Origin: Meconema thalassinum | Lineage: Eukaryota; Arthropoda; Insecta; Orthoptera; Tettigoniidae | Length of the DNA stretch: 64,000 bases | Assembly: GCA_946902985.2 (NCBI GenBank) | Contig: OX336395.1 | Location: 13,494,708 to 13,558,707, forward strand | Direction: 5' to 3' | Shown here: positions 10,083 through 21,699 of the stretch, piece after piece | How the letters are laid out: every line of letters starts with the position of its first letter | Numbering within the stretch: the stretch's first letter is position 1 | Notes under the pieces: model-generated | Database searches by the model: none | What the model saw: the letters and a program-made list of their open reading frames with translations, nothing else | Told to the model about the DNA's origin: nothing | Made by a program: the position numbers and the translations under genes

Positions 10083-12575
10083 GAACAAGAAGTTCCGTGA
10101 CGAACTAAAGAGCCTACTTTTCTTAAAATTAAGATTCATTCCATACATTAATCTACAGTATATGAACCTATCTAGAATAATGACGAAATTAAGTGGGTAA
10201 TATCGAAATGTCTTAATTAGTTCGAAATAAGATATACTAGGCATAATGTAGCCTAATAGAGCAATACAGTTGGCAGCTGTGGTGACTGAATATATTCTTA
10301 CTTCCATCTCCTAAGGTACAGAATACAAAATGTGGTTGAAGTCCAAAGGACGTTACATGGATTTAGACATTGGATCTATTAGTACACGTAAAAGCATGTT
10401 GGCAACAATGTCATGCGAGTGCTGGTCAGAAATAATCTGAAATATTATATATTTTTGTGCCAATTTTGGATGAAATCCATTTGTTGGTGTAGAAGTTACA
10501 TGTATTTAAAAATTGGTCCTATCAGCAGGCTTAGAATCATGTTGGTAGAACTGACGTAAATAAGTTACTCCAAATGAATGTAAAATGTCGGGTAATTTAC
10601 GTGTGCATAGTTTAAAGCTGTCGGCTAGCATACTTTCTGATATATTTGGATACAAAATAGAGAGCAATTATTAACAGTTGGCAGCCCTGGAGGCTCTTAA
10701 GAATACACTCAGTCATCTATGTTTATGTACGCATATTACATACAAAATTTGGTTGAAATCCAATTGATAGTGTAGAAGTTATATGCATTTAAAAATTGGA
10801 CTTATCAGAAGGCTTAAAATTATTTTGGCAACGCTGTCATGTATGGCCACCTGGAAATTAAACTGAAATAGTATTATCTACATGTGTGCCAATTCTAGAA
10901 TAGCTCCCAAGATATCCAACATGGAGCTCAAATTTCTAGTGCGTTTTTTCAGCAGTTGGTAGCACTGGCATCTTTTCCAAATATGGGCCTGAGATATTCC
11001 GGTATACATCTTTACTCATACTAAATTTGGTTTCGATTGCTGCAGCCGTTTAGGAGTTGATAGGGGACACACACACACACACAGCCAGACAGACAGAAGG
11101 ACAGACAGACAGACAGAAGGACAGACACATTTTCCCGGATATATCTTATAAGTCTACTTTTTCCTCATTTTTGAAAAGTGTGAAAAGTAGGCTAACAAGA
11201 AGTTCCGTGAAGAACTATACAGCCTACTATTCATGCCAATGATTATTCTACAGTATATGAACCTATCTAGAATAATGACGAAATTAAGTTGGTAATATCG
11301 AAATATCTAATTAGTTCAAAATATACCTGGTATAATGTAGCCTAATAGAGCACTACAGTTGGCAGCCCTGGTGACTGAATATATTCTTAGTTCCACCTCT
11401 TAAGGTACAATGGACGTTACATGCAGTTAGACACTGGATCTATCAGCACGCGTAAAAGCGTGTTGCCAACAATACCATGCGTTTGCTGGTCAGAAATAAT
11501 CTGAATTATTATGATATCTTGTTGTGCCAATTTTGGAAGAAATCCATTTGTTAGTATAGAAGTTACATGTATTTTAAAATTGGACATATCAGCAGGCATA
11601 GAATCATGTTGGCAGCACTGCCTTGTATTAATTACTCCAAATTAATCTAGAATGTCAGGTGCTATACGTGTGCAAAGTATAGAGCTGTTGGCTTGCATAC
11701 TTTCTGATATATTGATATTAGGGTAAAAATAATATAGACAGCATTTATTAACAGTTGGCAGCCCCGATTGCTCTTAACAATACTTATAGTCATATCTGGT
11801 ATGGTACACATATCACATACGAAATTTGGTTGAAATCCAACTGATAGTATAGAAGTTACATGTATTTAAAAATTGGTCCTATCAGCAGGCTTATAATCAT
11901 GTTGGTAGAACTGACGTATATACGTTACTCCAAATTAATCTAAAATGTCAGAATATACGTGTGCATAGTTTAAAGCTGTTGGCTTGCATACTTTCTGATA
12001 TATTGGTATTTGGATTTTAAAAAATAGAGAGGAATTATTAACAGTTGGCAGCCCTGGTGGCTCTTAAGAATACGCTCAGTCATATATGTTTATGTTCAGA
12101 TATTACATACAAAATTTGGTTGAAATCCAATTGATAGTGTAGAAGTTATATGCATTTAAACATTGGACCTCTCACAAGGCTTAAAATTATTTTGGCAACA
12201 CTGTCATGGTTGGCCTCCTGGAAATTAAACTGAAATAGTATTATCTACATGTGTGCCAATTTTGGAATAGCTCCCATGCATACCTTGCAAGATATCCAAC
12301 ATGGAGCTCAAATTTCTAGTGCGTTTTTTCAGCAGTTGGTAGCACTGACATCATTTTCAAATATGGGCGTGAGCTATTCCGGTGCACATCTTTACTCATA
12401 CTAAATTTGGTTTTGATTGCTGCAGCCGTTTAGGAGTTGATAGGGGGGACACACACACACAGCCAGACAGACAGAAGGACAGACAGACAGAAGGACAGAC
12501 AGACAGACACACATTTTCCCGGATCTATCTCATAAGTCTACTTTTTCCTCATTTTTGCAAAATGTGAAAAGTAGG
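10083..12575. repeat. Two 1.1-1.4-kb repeat units with ~290-bp subunits
   Basis: Two units run 10083-11192 and 11195-12575. Each starts 'caagaagttccgtga.gaac' and ends with an (AC)n/(ACAG)n microsatellite and 'gtgaaaagtaggcta'. Within each, a subunit marked 'tttggttgaaatccaa.tga' plus 'tagaagtta.atg.attta' recurs every 270-293 bp. Subunit marks lie near 10465, 10738 and 11020, then near 11526, 11818, 12107 and 12400. The second unit has one more subunit than the first, which explains the length difference. The closing 'gcagccgtttaggagttgat' followed by ACAG repeats resembles LINE or SINE 3' ends common in insects. No coding sequence. Confidence 0.8.
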
Positions 12576-13140
12576 CTAAAAATTAATGTGATCTCGTCAA
12601 TGGCGTTGTCTTGGCAACCTCTGATAGATCATCCCTTATCAATTTAAAAGCGTTGTTATGGTAACCTCTGATGGCACTTGGCATTTTTTAAAATTCCGAA
12701 ATCATTTTTCTCATCCCTTGGCGTAATGGTGGGTCATATCAAAAATTCTTTCAGACAAAAGTTTTAGGTAATTATTAGGGGAATATTTTCCATTTTGTAC
12801 GGTTTTGATATTGTGCCTATTAAGAGAGATATGATTAATGTTTCCCGAAAAACCTACTTTTTTCCACCCCTTTGGTCAATGGTTGGTGTTATCAAAAAAC
12901 TTATTTGACATAAATTTTTGGCACTTATCCGACACATATTATGAACTTTGAAGGGATTCGATATTTCACGTATTAAGAGAGTTATAGCGAAATTTCACTT
13001 TTTCGAAAAAAGCCCCCCATTTTTACCCCCTTCGACCGATTTTGCCCATTAACGAACTCGACCGTGATTTTATAGGGATACATATTATGTAAAAAATTCA
13101 AAGAGATTGGTGCAAAATTACGGCAGTTATCGTGTCCACA
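12576..13140. other. Degenerate repeats, no gene
   Basis: Two or three weak copies of a roughly 125-bp motif ('...ggt.ata/ttatcaaaaa.tt', 'gacataaattttt/aaaagtttt', 'gatat..c.tattaagagag') can be followed from about 12715 to 13000. No ORF of note. Confidence 0.4.
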
Positions 13141-13147
13141 AGAAACA

Positions 13148-13172
13148 TATATATATATATATATATATATAT
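13148..13172. repeat. (AT)n microsatellite
   Basis: A pure AT dinucleotide run at the 3' end of the minus-strand LINE, probably grown from its tail or target site. Confidence 0.9.
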
Positions 13173-13174
13173 TA

Positions 13175-14870
13175 TTATTTCCGATTATTCCCCTTCAGGA
13201 GAGCGTGAGAACTTGAGCCAATCACAGCTTCACTTCCTTTTCCTCTCTTCTTTTCTTCCCAAAACCTCTTCATTAGTTCACTGTGCTTTTTCTTCCTTTC
13301 CTCTGTCCATTTTTTCCCTGATGTATCTTTCCTTGAAACTTGTACAATTTTCGTGTTTCTGATTTTATTTCTAAATTGTTCTCTGTCCTTAATGTCGTCT
13401 TCAGAGATTTTAAGTAATTCCATGTCTTCATGTACTTCTTTAATCCAACTGGTCTTTAATTTACTTGCATTCACGATATTGAAAATCTTCTTAGTGAGTC
13501 TGTTCTCATCCATCCTATATATGTGTCCATAGAACTGCAGACGTCTCTTCCTAAATTTATCTACAATGGTGTCTGTATTTTCATAAAGTTCCTTTGTTGG
13601 TCTCCTGACCCAAATTCCATTACGGAAAACAGCGCCATGGATTTTCCTAAGAATTTTTCGTTCCTGTTTCTCAATATCATGAATTCTTGTCATTCCTCTA
13701 ATGACGGTGGTTTCTGCCGCGTACAAGGCTTCAGGCAAGACAACTGTGTTATAATGGCGCAATTTTGCATTGCGAGATACTGCTCTTTTGTTATAATGAT
13801 TCCATGTCAGCTTGTACGCCTTCTGCAATTTTACTATTCTATCTGCATTAGAAATTGTGTTCAATCCTGTGGGTTGGATGGCTTCTCCTAAATATTTGAA
13901 GTGAGTGACCTGCGAGATTTTTCCATATTGCGTTCGCAAGGTGATGTTTCCTGTTGATTTGGTATCCATATACTGTGTTTTTTCATAGGAAATATCAAGT
14001 CCCGTTTTACTGGAGATTTCATGTAGTTTCTCTAGCGCTAATATGGCTTCATCCTTGTTGTTTGTTAAGATGGCCAGATCATCTGCAAAGGCCAAGCATT
14101 TCACAGTGACTCTTTTCCCTTTCTCCTTTCCAATTTGGATACCTTTCACATGCTTTTCCTATTCTGTGATGATTTTGTCCAGTACGATGTTGAACAAGAG
14201 TGGTGATAAACCATCCCCTTGTCGAACTCCAGTATGTATTGCAAAAGAGTTAGAGATTTCTCCCATGAATTTCACCTTTGAGGTAGTTCCCAATAATGTT
14301 TCCTGGATGATGGCCCTCGTCTTCCTGTCAACTCCTAATTCTTCTAGTCTGTTAAACAAGGTTTGTCTGTCAACCGAATCGTAAGCCTTTTTGAAATCCA
14401 CAAATGTGACTGTAGTGTTCCTGCATCGTCGGATGTGCAGTATGGTCTTGAGGTTCCAGATCTGCTCAATACAGGACCTTCCCTTCCTGAAACCTGCCTG
14501 ATATTCTCCAATATGGTGGTCCACCTGTGGCTCGAGTCGATTCAGCAAAGCTTTAGAGAGAATTTTATAAGCGACTGGAAGAAGCGAAATTCCTCTATAA
14601 TTATTCGGATCAGTTTTGCTTCCCTTCTTATGGAGTGGGTGTATCAAAGCACTCTTCCATTCTTTTGGGATTTTCTCTGTTTTCCAGACATCTGATATTA
14701 TTCTGTGAATTTTTGGTGTTATGTGTTCATGATCCAATTTCCAAACTTCTGCAATAAGTCCATCTTCACCAGGGGCTCTATTGTTTTTTAATGACTTGAT
14801 TATGTCCACTATTTCTTCATGTGATGATGGAAGTGAATCAAGGTTGGGCACTGGTTTTGCAAATTGAAGT
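13175..14870 (-). pseudogene. 5'-truncated non-LTR retrotransposon reverse transcriptase
   Basis: This is a second LINE of a family different from the one at 2284-6326. The 14851-14159 frame carries 'NNRAPGEDGLIAEVW', 'NNYRGISLLPVAYKILSKAL', 'YQAGFRKGRSCIEQI', 'FVDFKKAYDSVDR' and 'GVRQGDGLSPLLFNIVLDK'. One in-frame TAG at 14159-14161 interrupts it, and the same frame continues from 14149 with 'CLAFADDLAIL' (the catalytic Asp pair), the 'FKYLG' block and a basic tail ending near 13175. The RT core is otherwise intact, so the break is recent or minor. The 5' end is lost at about 14870 next to a TA/GATA microsatellite. There is no endonuclease domain in the window. Confidence 0.92.
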
Positions 14871-14871
14871 T

Positions 14872-14915
14872 ATATATATATAGATAGATACATATATACA
14901 TAAATTATATATAAA
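14872..14915. repeat. TA/GATA microsatellite
   Basis: Simple 'tatatatata gatagata catatata' sequence at the 5' truncation point of the LINE. Confidence 0.8.
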
Positions 14916-15450
14916 CTTTTGAACTGACGGTGGTTTTGGGGTCTGGGGGATGTGAAACGCGAAGATATGTCGAAATTTTCCGGAAGTCGAAACATGGTAC
15001 CCATTGCAATAGTTAGCTTTCTAATGAAATATACCTAAAATGGGAATTATTTGTGTATAATATCACCATTATGATGTTCTTAGGTACACAGCGTATCACT
15101 GATAATATGCGCTGGGCACTGAGCATACAATATCCTTCCGCCTTAACACTAATTATCTTAACTTAGTTTTGTCCCATATTTCCACAACATTAGAAATATT
15201 CCTGCTTGGATCTGTCATCTAACAAGAAAAGAGTTCTCAGATTGTTCATTCTCGCCAAAAAGTGAGATATTCTCTATGAAATGCGCTAACTCTGCAAAAA
15301 ACATCCCCCTAGTGTTACAAGCCGCACTGTTCGAAACAGAATTATTGAATGCCCTCATTCTCGTCCTCCTAGACACATAACATCTTTGTGTGTGGTTATA
15401 GTCACAATATTTGTGCACTGAACACGTCATTACAGTCTAAAATCTCAATT
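14916..15450. other. No feature recognised
   Basis: Unique-looking sequence between the LINE and the next LINE tail. The 15215-15430 minus ORF looks like chance. Confidence 0.4.
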
Positions 15451-15454
15451 AAGA

Positions 15455-15649
15455 ATTGTTGTTGTTGTTGTTTAAATTTACAGTCTTTCGACTGGTTCGA
15501 TGCAGCACTCCAATCTTCCCTGTCCTAGCTAATCGTTTCATCTCTACATAGGTACCACACCATGCATCCGAGGCATTCAGTTTGACATATTCTACCCTTG
15601 GTCGACCCCTAGAGTTCTTATCTTCGACTCTTCCTTCCATAGTTAGGTT
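15455..15649 (-). mobile_element. LINE 3' end with (AAC)n tail
   Basis: On the minus strand a short coding remnant reads 'MEGRVEDKNSRGRPRVEYVK', the style of many LINE C-termini. It leads into a 3' end with 'gactgtaaattt' and an (AAC)n tail (plus strand 'ttgttgttgttg' at 15458). The tail motif 'ctttcgactggttcgatgca' is close to 'cttttgactggtttgatgca' at 51300, so both are 3' ends of one family. The copia LTR begins right beside it at 15650. Confidence 0.65.
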
Positions 15650-15854
15650 TGATATTCTTGGGTGTCTTGGTATGTAGGTATTGATAAAGTTTTATATTTT
15701 TATAGTACAGGTGATATGGGACAATCAACTGGTACGCCATTTGCAATGAGTAATGAATTTATTGTTGAACAAATTACAATATGCAGTAATGCAAACATGT
15801 GAATTGAGTATCAATAAAGATTTTGTTGTTACCAACATAATTATTTCTTAACAT
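15650..15854 (-). mobile_element. copia-type 3' LTR with polypurine tract
   Basis: On the minus strand a polypurine tract ('cggggga', plus 15855-15862) is followed at once by 'TGTTAAGAAAT', a typical copia LTR start. The segment ends in 'atatca' at 15650, giving a 205-bp TG...CA LTR. It lies downstream of the RNase H fragment at 16056-16241, as expected for a 3' LTR. No 5' LTR is seen. Confidence 0.7.
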
Positions 15855-16055
15855 CCCCCCGTAAGAACAAAATCCTTATCATAATTCAAATTATGAGAAG
15901 TTGTACAAACAATATTTGACTTAAACTACAATATGACTATATATTGGATAACATACTCGTTGATATTTCAACAATAAAACATGAAATGTCACAATTTAAA
16001 ATAGCCTTAACTTAATTGTTATTAACATATTTAAAATCAAATACTTTCTTTGGAC

Positions 16056-16255
16056 CTATTCTACACCACTCCTCAACAGAACATCTTTGAATTTTTCAAA
16101 TTGAGTAGGCAATAGAGGCTTTGTAAAAATGTCAGCTACCTGGTCATGGGTCGGACAGAATTGAAGAGAAAACAAATCATTTTTATAGTTCTCATGCACA
16201 TAGTGATACCTCACTTGAATGTGCTTTGACTCTCCTCTCATTACTTGCAGCTGAT
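16056..16255 (-). pseudogene. copia RNase H C-terminal fragment
   Basis: The last 60 residues of a Ty1/copia polyprotein are visible: 'SKHIQVRYHYVHE', then 'CPTHDQVADIFTKPL' and 'FEKFKDVL'. This conserved end of the RNase H domain removes RNA from the hybrid during reverse transcription. Upstream (above about 16260) the homology stops and the rest of pol is gone. The stop is followed by about 200 bp of AT-rich 3' sequence, then the polypurine tract and LTR. Confidence 0.88.
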
Positions 16256-16259
16256 GGGA

Positions 16260-17804
16260 GCGCAGTCCACAAGCATCAGAGACCTCTTTCGGTCATTGCA
16301 ATGACTACTAGTAGAGATTCTGCTGGCTCTTCGCACAGATTACCTACTACTACAGATAGCCGACAGCCATGCTAATTCTTGGCACCTAAGACTTCAGCGC
16401 TGTCTGGTGTTTGACCGCGGTACTAGTTGAGCACGGCCGTGCGGGTAGCCTACCCCACCCCTTCCCCTCGTTCCGCTTAATATTCTCGTCCTAACTGCTC
16501 TGCCCACTTCAATGTTCCGAAAATCACAATCTTCCCAATACTTATAGCACACGTTTTTAAGTGTGGAGATAATAATATGATCTACACGAAATAAATCACA
16601 TTCAAAATAGCAATAACAGTTCTTTTTAATAATACCAAAGTGGGAAATTGTGAAATCCGGAACTCTGAAATGAGCAATCACAGCATTTAGGACATGACCT
16701 CATCAATAATTTACATGTTTACATTTCTTTCAGTTGCAATTGGAGCATATTTCATTGACAAGAATTAGGCTACTATAAGGTATGCAGCATATTATTACTC
16801 AATTTAAAAAAAATGGTCCCTTCCAATTAACCACTGTAGGCCCAATTATAACCGATTAGTTCCGAGATTAAACTAGAAAGGAAAAGTACTGGGAAGGGAG
16901 AATATTCATATCTTAAAATGCTTGATGCTGTTCGCAATAACAGGAAAATTTTAAGAGAGAATACTAAGGAAATAGGTGGTGTAACCTGATCCTCATCACA
17001 CTAAAATTGTTAGTGTAATTAATGCCAAGTTTCAGAAAAATAATTGGATATCACAAAATTTATATACAGTAGTTCATTTGATATTCCCTTTAAAATATAT
17101 CCAGTCCACCAATTTTGAAGGTTGAAATACAGTAAGTACATGTACATAAACAAATTTCATGGCACACTAATACAGTAAATTCTTTGACATGCTGTGAAGG
17201 GGAAAGGAGAAATAGGACTTTCAATGAAAAACAAGAAACACACTCAATACTGCTAGAAATCATCATGTTTTATTTAAAAAGTTTGTCAACTAAGAAAAAA
17301 TAACAGGGAGAGCCAAAATCAAACTTAGCAAAAATACAGTAATCAAATCTGGTCCTTTTAAAAGTATGTGTTGAGGCATATTCTTCTTTCTTGCCAAGGT
17401 ATAACGGTAGGCTACAGCACATGATAATGGACCTATTACCTCCTTGACGCCATGGCTGACACCGATGAACCGCAAATTCCTACAACACATGCAAGTTTGT
17501 ATGTTGAAACTGTTAACTTAATAAATGTGTAATGCTTGAAATGGAGAACTTGAATTTGCTGTTATGTGTATGTTTGCACCTACTATAACTATATTTTAAA
17601 AGAATCACTTATTGTAGAATCATTGTGTGTTTGATATTAATTTTAGGGTTTTTGATAACATATTCATTTAGCCCCATATATTTGGAAGTGTATAGGATTT
17701 ATATGATAATCTCTGTTATTGTGGTAACTGTAGTAGTGTGTAGACTATACTTTCTGTAATTCAGATGAGGACTGGAAAGGTGGCAGCCATAGTTAGGGAC
17801 ATTT
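16260..17804. other. No gene or clear repeat recognised
   Basis: A GC-richer patch at 16390-16490 is followed by AT-rich sequence. The short ORFs at 16394-16681 and 17290-17490 show no domain motifs. Confidence 0.4.
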
Positions 17805-18535
17805 ATTTTTAAGAATTTTTAATAATATGTACTAAAATGAAATTGAAATACCAACAGGAACAGTTACAAATTCCCTGTCCACTCAGCCAAGATATTCTGC
17901 AGATCTCTTCTGTGGGCCTCAACATTATTTTATTTTATTCCTTTCCTGATGGAAATCCGGTAGTACCTTATTTCAACTCCTGGGGCACCTCCCCAAGCCT
18001 GTCCCTTATAAAGCTACACACACTACTACAGTCATCACATAATCGGAGCAATTCTACCCACACCCAACTGCATGGGGCTGATGACCAAGATGTCCCAAGC
18101 CCATAAAATGAATTAACAGCAGACAAAATCAAGTCATTATGTTATTTTGTGTTGTGTTGGATTCTGACACATGTATGCGTTTGACAGAGTGCCATTTAAG
18201 CTCATGAATAGGAATGAATGAATACGACTACCCTACTTGTTTACGGATTTACAGGAGGCAGTCAAGATAGGAATTACCTAGAAATTTATATTCTGTATGT
18301 GTGGGAACCCATGATAAACCACTTGCTGGGTGGCTAAGCGGAGAATCAAACCCAACATTTCCCGGTTTACCTCACTAGGCTGTGTGTACCCTGTTCTTAC
18401 CCTCAGACTAGAATTAGATTTCTTGACATTCAGCAATCAAACATGGACCCCAGAAGTGTCAACCAAGAACTATACCACCTGGTTGGTCTCATTTATTTTT
18501 AAGAATAATATGTACTAAAAAGAAATTGAAATTGA
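17805..18535. repeat. Segment flanked by ~45-bp direct repeats
   Basis: 'catttatttttaagaa' plus 'taatatgtactaaaa.gaaa' occurs at 17799-17848 and again at 18489-18531 in the same orientation. Between them lies about 640 bp that includes 'ctgatgaccaagatg' near 18077, a phrase like that in the 56-bp element at 5327. The direct repeats may be a long target duplication or the trace of a local duplication. Confidence 0.45.
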
Positions 18536-18989
18536 TCCAAGTTATTTATTTTTACTGTGCTTCGAATGGAGGTTGCGGCGTTGTGTATAGTGCAGCCATT
18601 ATATCCAATGTTGCAATAAGTAAATGTTCCCCGATATTGGTATAGGACACATTACCTGTAGGTACTCTGAATAAGTGACGCAATAGAGCAATACTTAATT
18701 AAATTACTAGAACTGAAAGTACCGGTAACAATTCCATAGCCAAAATTGTGACGTGCCTTTTATTTCTTAGTTGTTTTGCAGAAAATACCGTACCAAGAGT
18801 GTAGAGTTGAAATACAACTTGAACAAGAACACGACAGCCTAGAATAAATACACACGAGACACGACAATAGAGCACTTTAGAACAGTAACGAGAGCGAACT
18901 TTCAATGGAGATGTTGGCAACCATGTGAATACAAACAATTTATGACCAGAACGTAAAACTATGCCAGCGCTCAGAGCATGTTAAAACAA

Positions 18990-19132
18990 TTGGGATCAGT
19001 TCAGTCGTTTGCAAACGACTTGTTTATGTTACGGTGAGTAGTCGTTGAATTCATTCGACTGTTTTCTAAAAGCAGTCAAACAAGTCGATGGTTTTAACTT
19101 TTGTCAGTCGACTGCTGATGCCCATCTCTACA
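18990..19132. repeat. hAT-like element end, copy 1
   Basis: The segment starts near an 18-bp perfect palindrome 'agtcgtttgcaaacgact'. It holds 'gagtagtcgttgaattcatt' and closes 'ctgatgcccatctctac'. Read in reverse, 'tagagatgggca' is typical of the terminal inverted repeat of insect hAT transposons. The matching left terminus was not found. A longer copy ends at 20881. Confidence 0.5.
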
Positions 19133-19458
19133 AACCAATTGACAACCAGAATCAATTTGAGCGTACACACCCTCCGACTTGCAAAAATGCTATTAATATT
19201 GGATCCCAATATAAAATATTTTCTGATTTAATTTTCCTGGAAAATCTATTCTATGTTTGCATAGATCATTACCATCACGCTATGGGGAGAATTTCATAAT
19301 AATTTTCTTGTAATTCATTTATCACGCGGTAGAATAAATGAATGAAATTCAATCATAAAATAAATAAAACTCTAAGCCATAATTGGTAAGCCCATGTTCA
19401 AGTTGTGTATTAATTCAAGAATGCACCCAATTCTCATTAAAAGTGTATAGACTGTGTT

Positions 19459-19603
19459 AAGGAGTTCAAACATAACCTAAATATTGAATGCTTAACATTT
19501 CCAATGAAATTACTTACATATATATTTGGTCAACTGGACGTAGGCTATTTCATTGAAAGAATCTACGAACAAGAAACTGTATAAAACTATAGGCACCTAC
19601 AGC
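19459..19603. repeat. Duplicated segment, copy 1
   Basis: 'gagttcaa.cataacctaa', 'tattgaatgcttaacatttc' and 'ctatttcattgaaagaatc' recur in the same order at 20327-20442. This copy carries about 20 extra bases around 'tacatatatat'. A second local pair (19980-20050 and 20150-20220, 'ccccttcatggagtaggcta') shows that the locus has been duplicated piecemeal. Confidence 0.65.
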
Positions 19604-19639
19604 CGTCAAGCTGTCCTCACAGTACCCGCTGGAGATTTA

Positions 19640-19740
19640 CATCACCACTCTATCTGTACGGTACCTCGAGATAAGCCTAAGTGCGCCAACTGTGAGGGAA
19701 CACATAAACTCTTCCATCCCTGCCCTCATGTCTTTGCCAC
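19640..19740 (+). pseudogene. LINE ORF1 (gag-like) zinc-knuckle remnant
   Basis: The 19553-19834 frame reads 'PKCANCEGTHKLFHPCPHVF', with Cys-x2-Cys-x4-His-x4-Cys spacing. This is the form of the last nucleic-acid-binding knuckle of ORF1 proteins in Jockey- and I-type LINEs. No RT lies nearby, so this is an isolated fragment. Confidence 0.4.
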
Positions 19741-20326
19741 TAACCCCCCCTCCCACACAGCACGCCACTGCTCTGACACAGTTGTTAGGCCTGCTACAAC
19801 AACTCTCAGCCATAACCCTGTAAACTACAGCTAAACCAAACCCAGAACCCCCTAATACACTTCATTTGCAGAGCAATAAAATCCATAAAACAACTCCGCA
19901 ACGAGCTTCACAAAACCTAAATTATAAACGAAAAGATTACTCCACAAACACCAAAATCAGTAAACCTCCCTCATTTCAGCCACACTACACCTTAAACAGA
20001 CATAGAAAGCATAGTCATGACCCCTTCATGGAGTAGGCTATTGTCTAAACACGATCATGTCTCCTTCAACTTAACTGAAGACTTCATTAAATTCTATTAA
20101 AAATTCATAAACTCATTCCACAAATCTTAAAATCAGTATACATCCCTCATTTCAGTTACTCTATTCAATAAACAAACATAGAAGGCGTAACCATGACCCC
20201 TTCATGGAGTAGGCTATTGTCTAAATCTGACCACGCATACTACAACCTTACTCTAATTCAAAATTACAGCCAAATGATCCATCTGACTGGGAGGCTTGCC
20301 TGGGATGATGGGCCAGAAAACCGGGA

Positions 20327-20442
20327 GTTCAAGCATAACCTAAATATTGAATGCTTAACATTTCCAATAACTTGGACAACTGGATTAAGGCTATTTCATT
20401 GAAAGAATCAACGAACTGTATAAAACTATCGGCACCTACAGG
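20327..20442. repeat. Duplicated segment, copy 2
   Basis: Second copy of the 19459-19603 segment, about 80-85% alike by eye, lacking the insert seen there. Confidence 0.65.
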
Positions 20443-20529
20443 TATACTTAACTTATTAATTAAAGCTCTACAATAAACATACACCACAATGAATTGTATA
20501 GCATGAAGTTATCCTGAAGAAGTCGTTTG

Positions 20530-20885
20530 ATTAGAACGACTACTTAAATTCGACTGATTCCATTCGCTTGGAATTAGTCGTTTGCCAACGACTTGTTTCA
20601 TTCCAATGATTTCCAACGATCGCTTTGGGATCAGTCGTTTACAACGACTACTTCAATTCGAATGATTCCATTCGCTTGGAATTAGTCGTTTGCCAACGAC
20701 TTGTTTCATTCCAATGATTTCCAACGATTGTTTTGAGATCAGTCGTTTGCAAACGACTTGTTTATGATACGGTGAGTAGTCGTTGAATTCATTCGACTGT
20801 TTTTTAAAAGCAGTTGAATAAGTCGATTGTTTTAACTATCGACTAATTCGACTGTTTTCAGTTGACTGCTGCCCATCTCTACACA
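20530..20885. repeat. hAT-like element end, copy 2, with 106-bp internal tandem
   Basis: Units starting near 20537 and 20644 form a 106-bp tandem rich in 'agtcgtttgccaacgact'-type palindromes. They are followed by the same terminal block as 18990-19132, with the perfect palindrome near 20741, and the segment ends 'gcccatctcta' at 20881. The terminal motif again suits a hAT inverted repeat. Confidence 0.6.
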
Positions 20886-21250
20886 CAACTAATTTTCTAC
20901 ACCAGCCGCTACTGAGCACGAGCTGTGACTGGCTTAGACATTAGCATCGTACGTGTTGAAAAATCGTGTAAGTAACGTGTAGGAATAAAATACTACCTAT
21001 AGGTATGTCAACCATTACATTGGCATATAATAAATGAATTATATTTATCTTGTATCTATCTATCCCACGATATAACATAATACAAGGTGAAGAGTCCTTT
21101 AAAACAAATTGTTTACTGTGATACTGGAAGAAACAATACAACACAGCGGTAATAGTTCTAGCCTGCACCTATTTGTTAATAAAATTTCATGTGATTTCAC
21201 TCAAGTCTCTGTTGTAGTGGCTTATTATATGTGCACCTTGTAACTTAATA
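20886..21250. other. No feature recognised
   Basis: AT-rich sequence with a chance ORF on the minus strand (20941-21168). Confidence 0.35.
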
Positions 21251-21253
21251 GTA

Positions 21254-21352
21254 CATTATGCAACGAGCCTATAATGACAATAATTAAGACACGAGTTTTA
21301 TAATTTCCATACGAGTGTCTTAATTACAATTATAGACGAGTTGCATACGACT
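21254..21352. repeat. Imperfect inverted repeat (hairpin), 40-bp arms
   Basis: The left arm runs 21254-21294 ('tatgcaacgagcctataat' to 'attaagacacgag'). The right arm runs 21313-21352 ('cgagtgtcttaatt' to 'gacgagttgcata'). They pair across a loop of about 18 bp. It is probably a MITE core or a foldback. Confidence 0.65.
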
Positions 21353-21645
21353 GTTAATGTTTGACGATAATTATAACTATTTTATGTTCGAACATAAATA
21401 TTCATAAATATCTGTCGAGATTTCACCAGTTTTATATACTGAACAGAGCGCATGGGATGCAGAGAATACCTTGTATTTGACCATGGCCTCCTGGAATACC
21501 TCACTATGACACTCGCCACGCAGTGAAATTTAAAATAGGGGGCCATGGAAGTGAGCGCAGGTGCGATGCTATCCTCACCTAATTGGTCACACAACTGTTT
21601 CTTGAGCTCTGATTGGTGGGAGAAACTGTATCATAATGAAAACTT

Positions 21646-21672
21646 GTACTATAATGAGCCTCATTATAGTAC
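21646..21672. repeat. 27-bp palindrome
   Basis: 'gtactataatgag' is followed after one base by its exact complement 'ctcattatagtac'. Together with the hairpin at 21254 it may mark the two halves of one inverted-repeat element of about 420 bp. Confidence 0.7.
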
Positions 21673-21699
21673 AGTTTTCTGACATAATATTTACATTTC

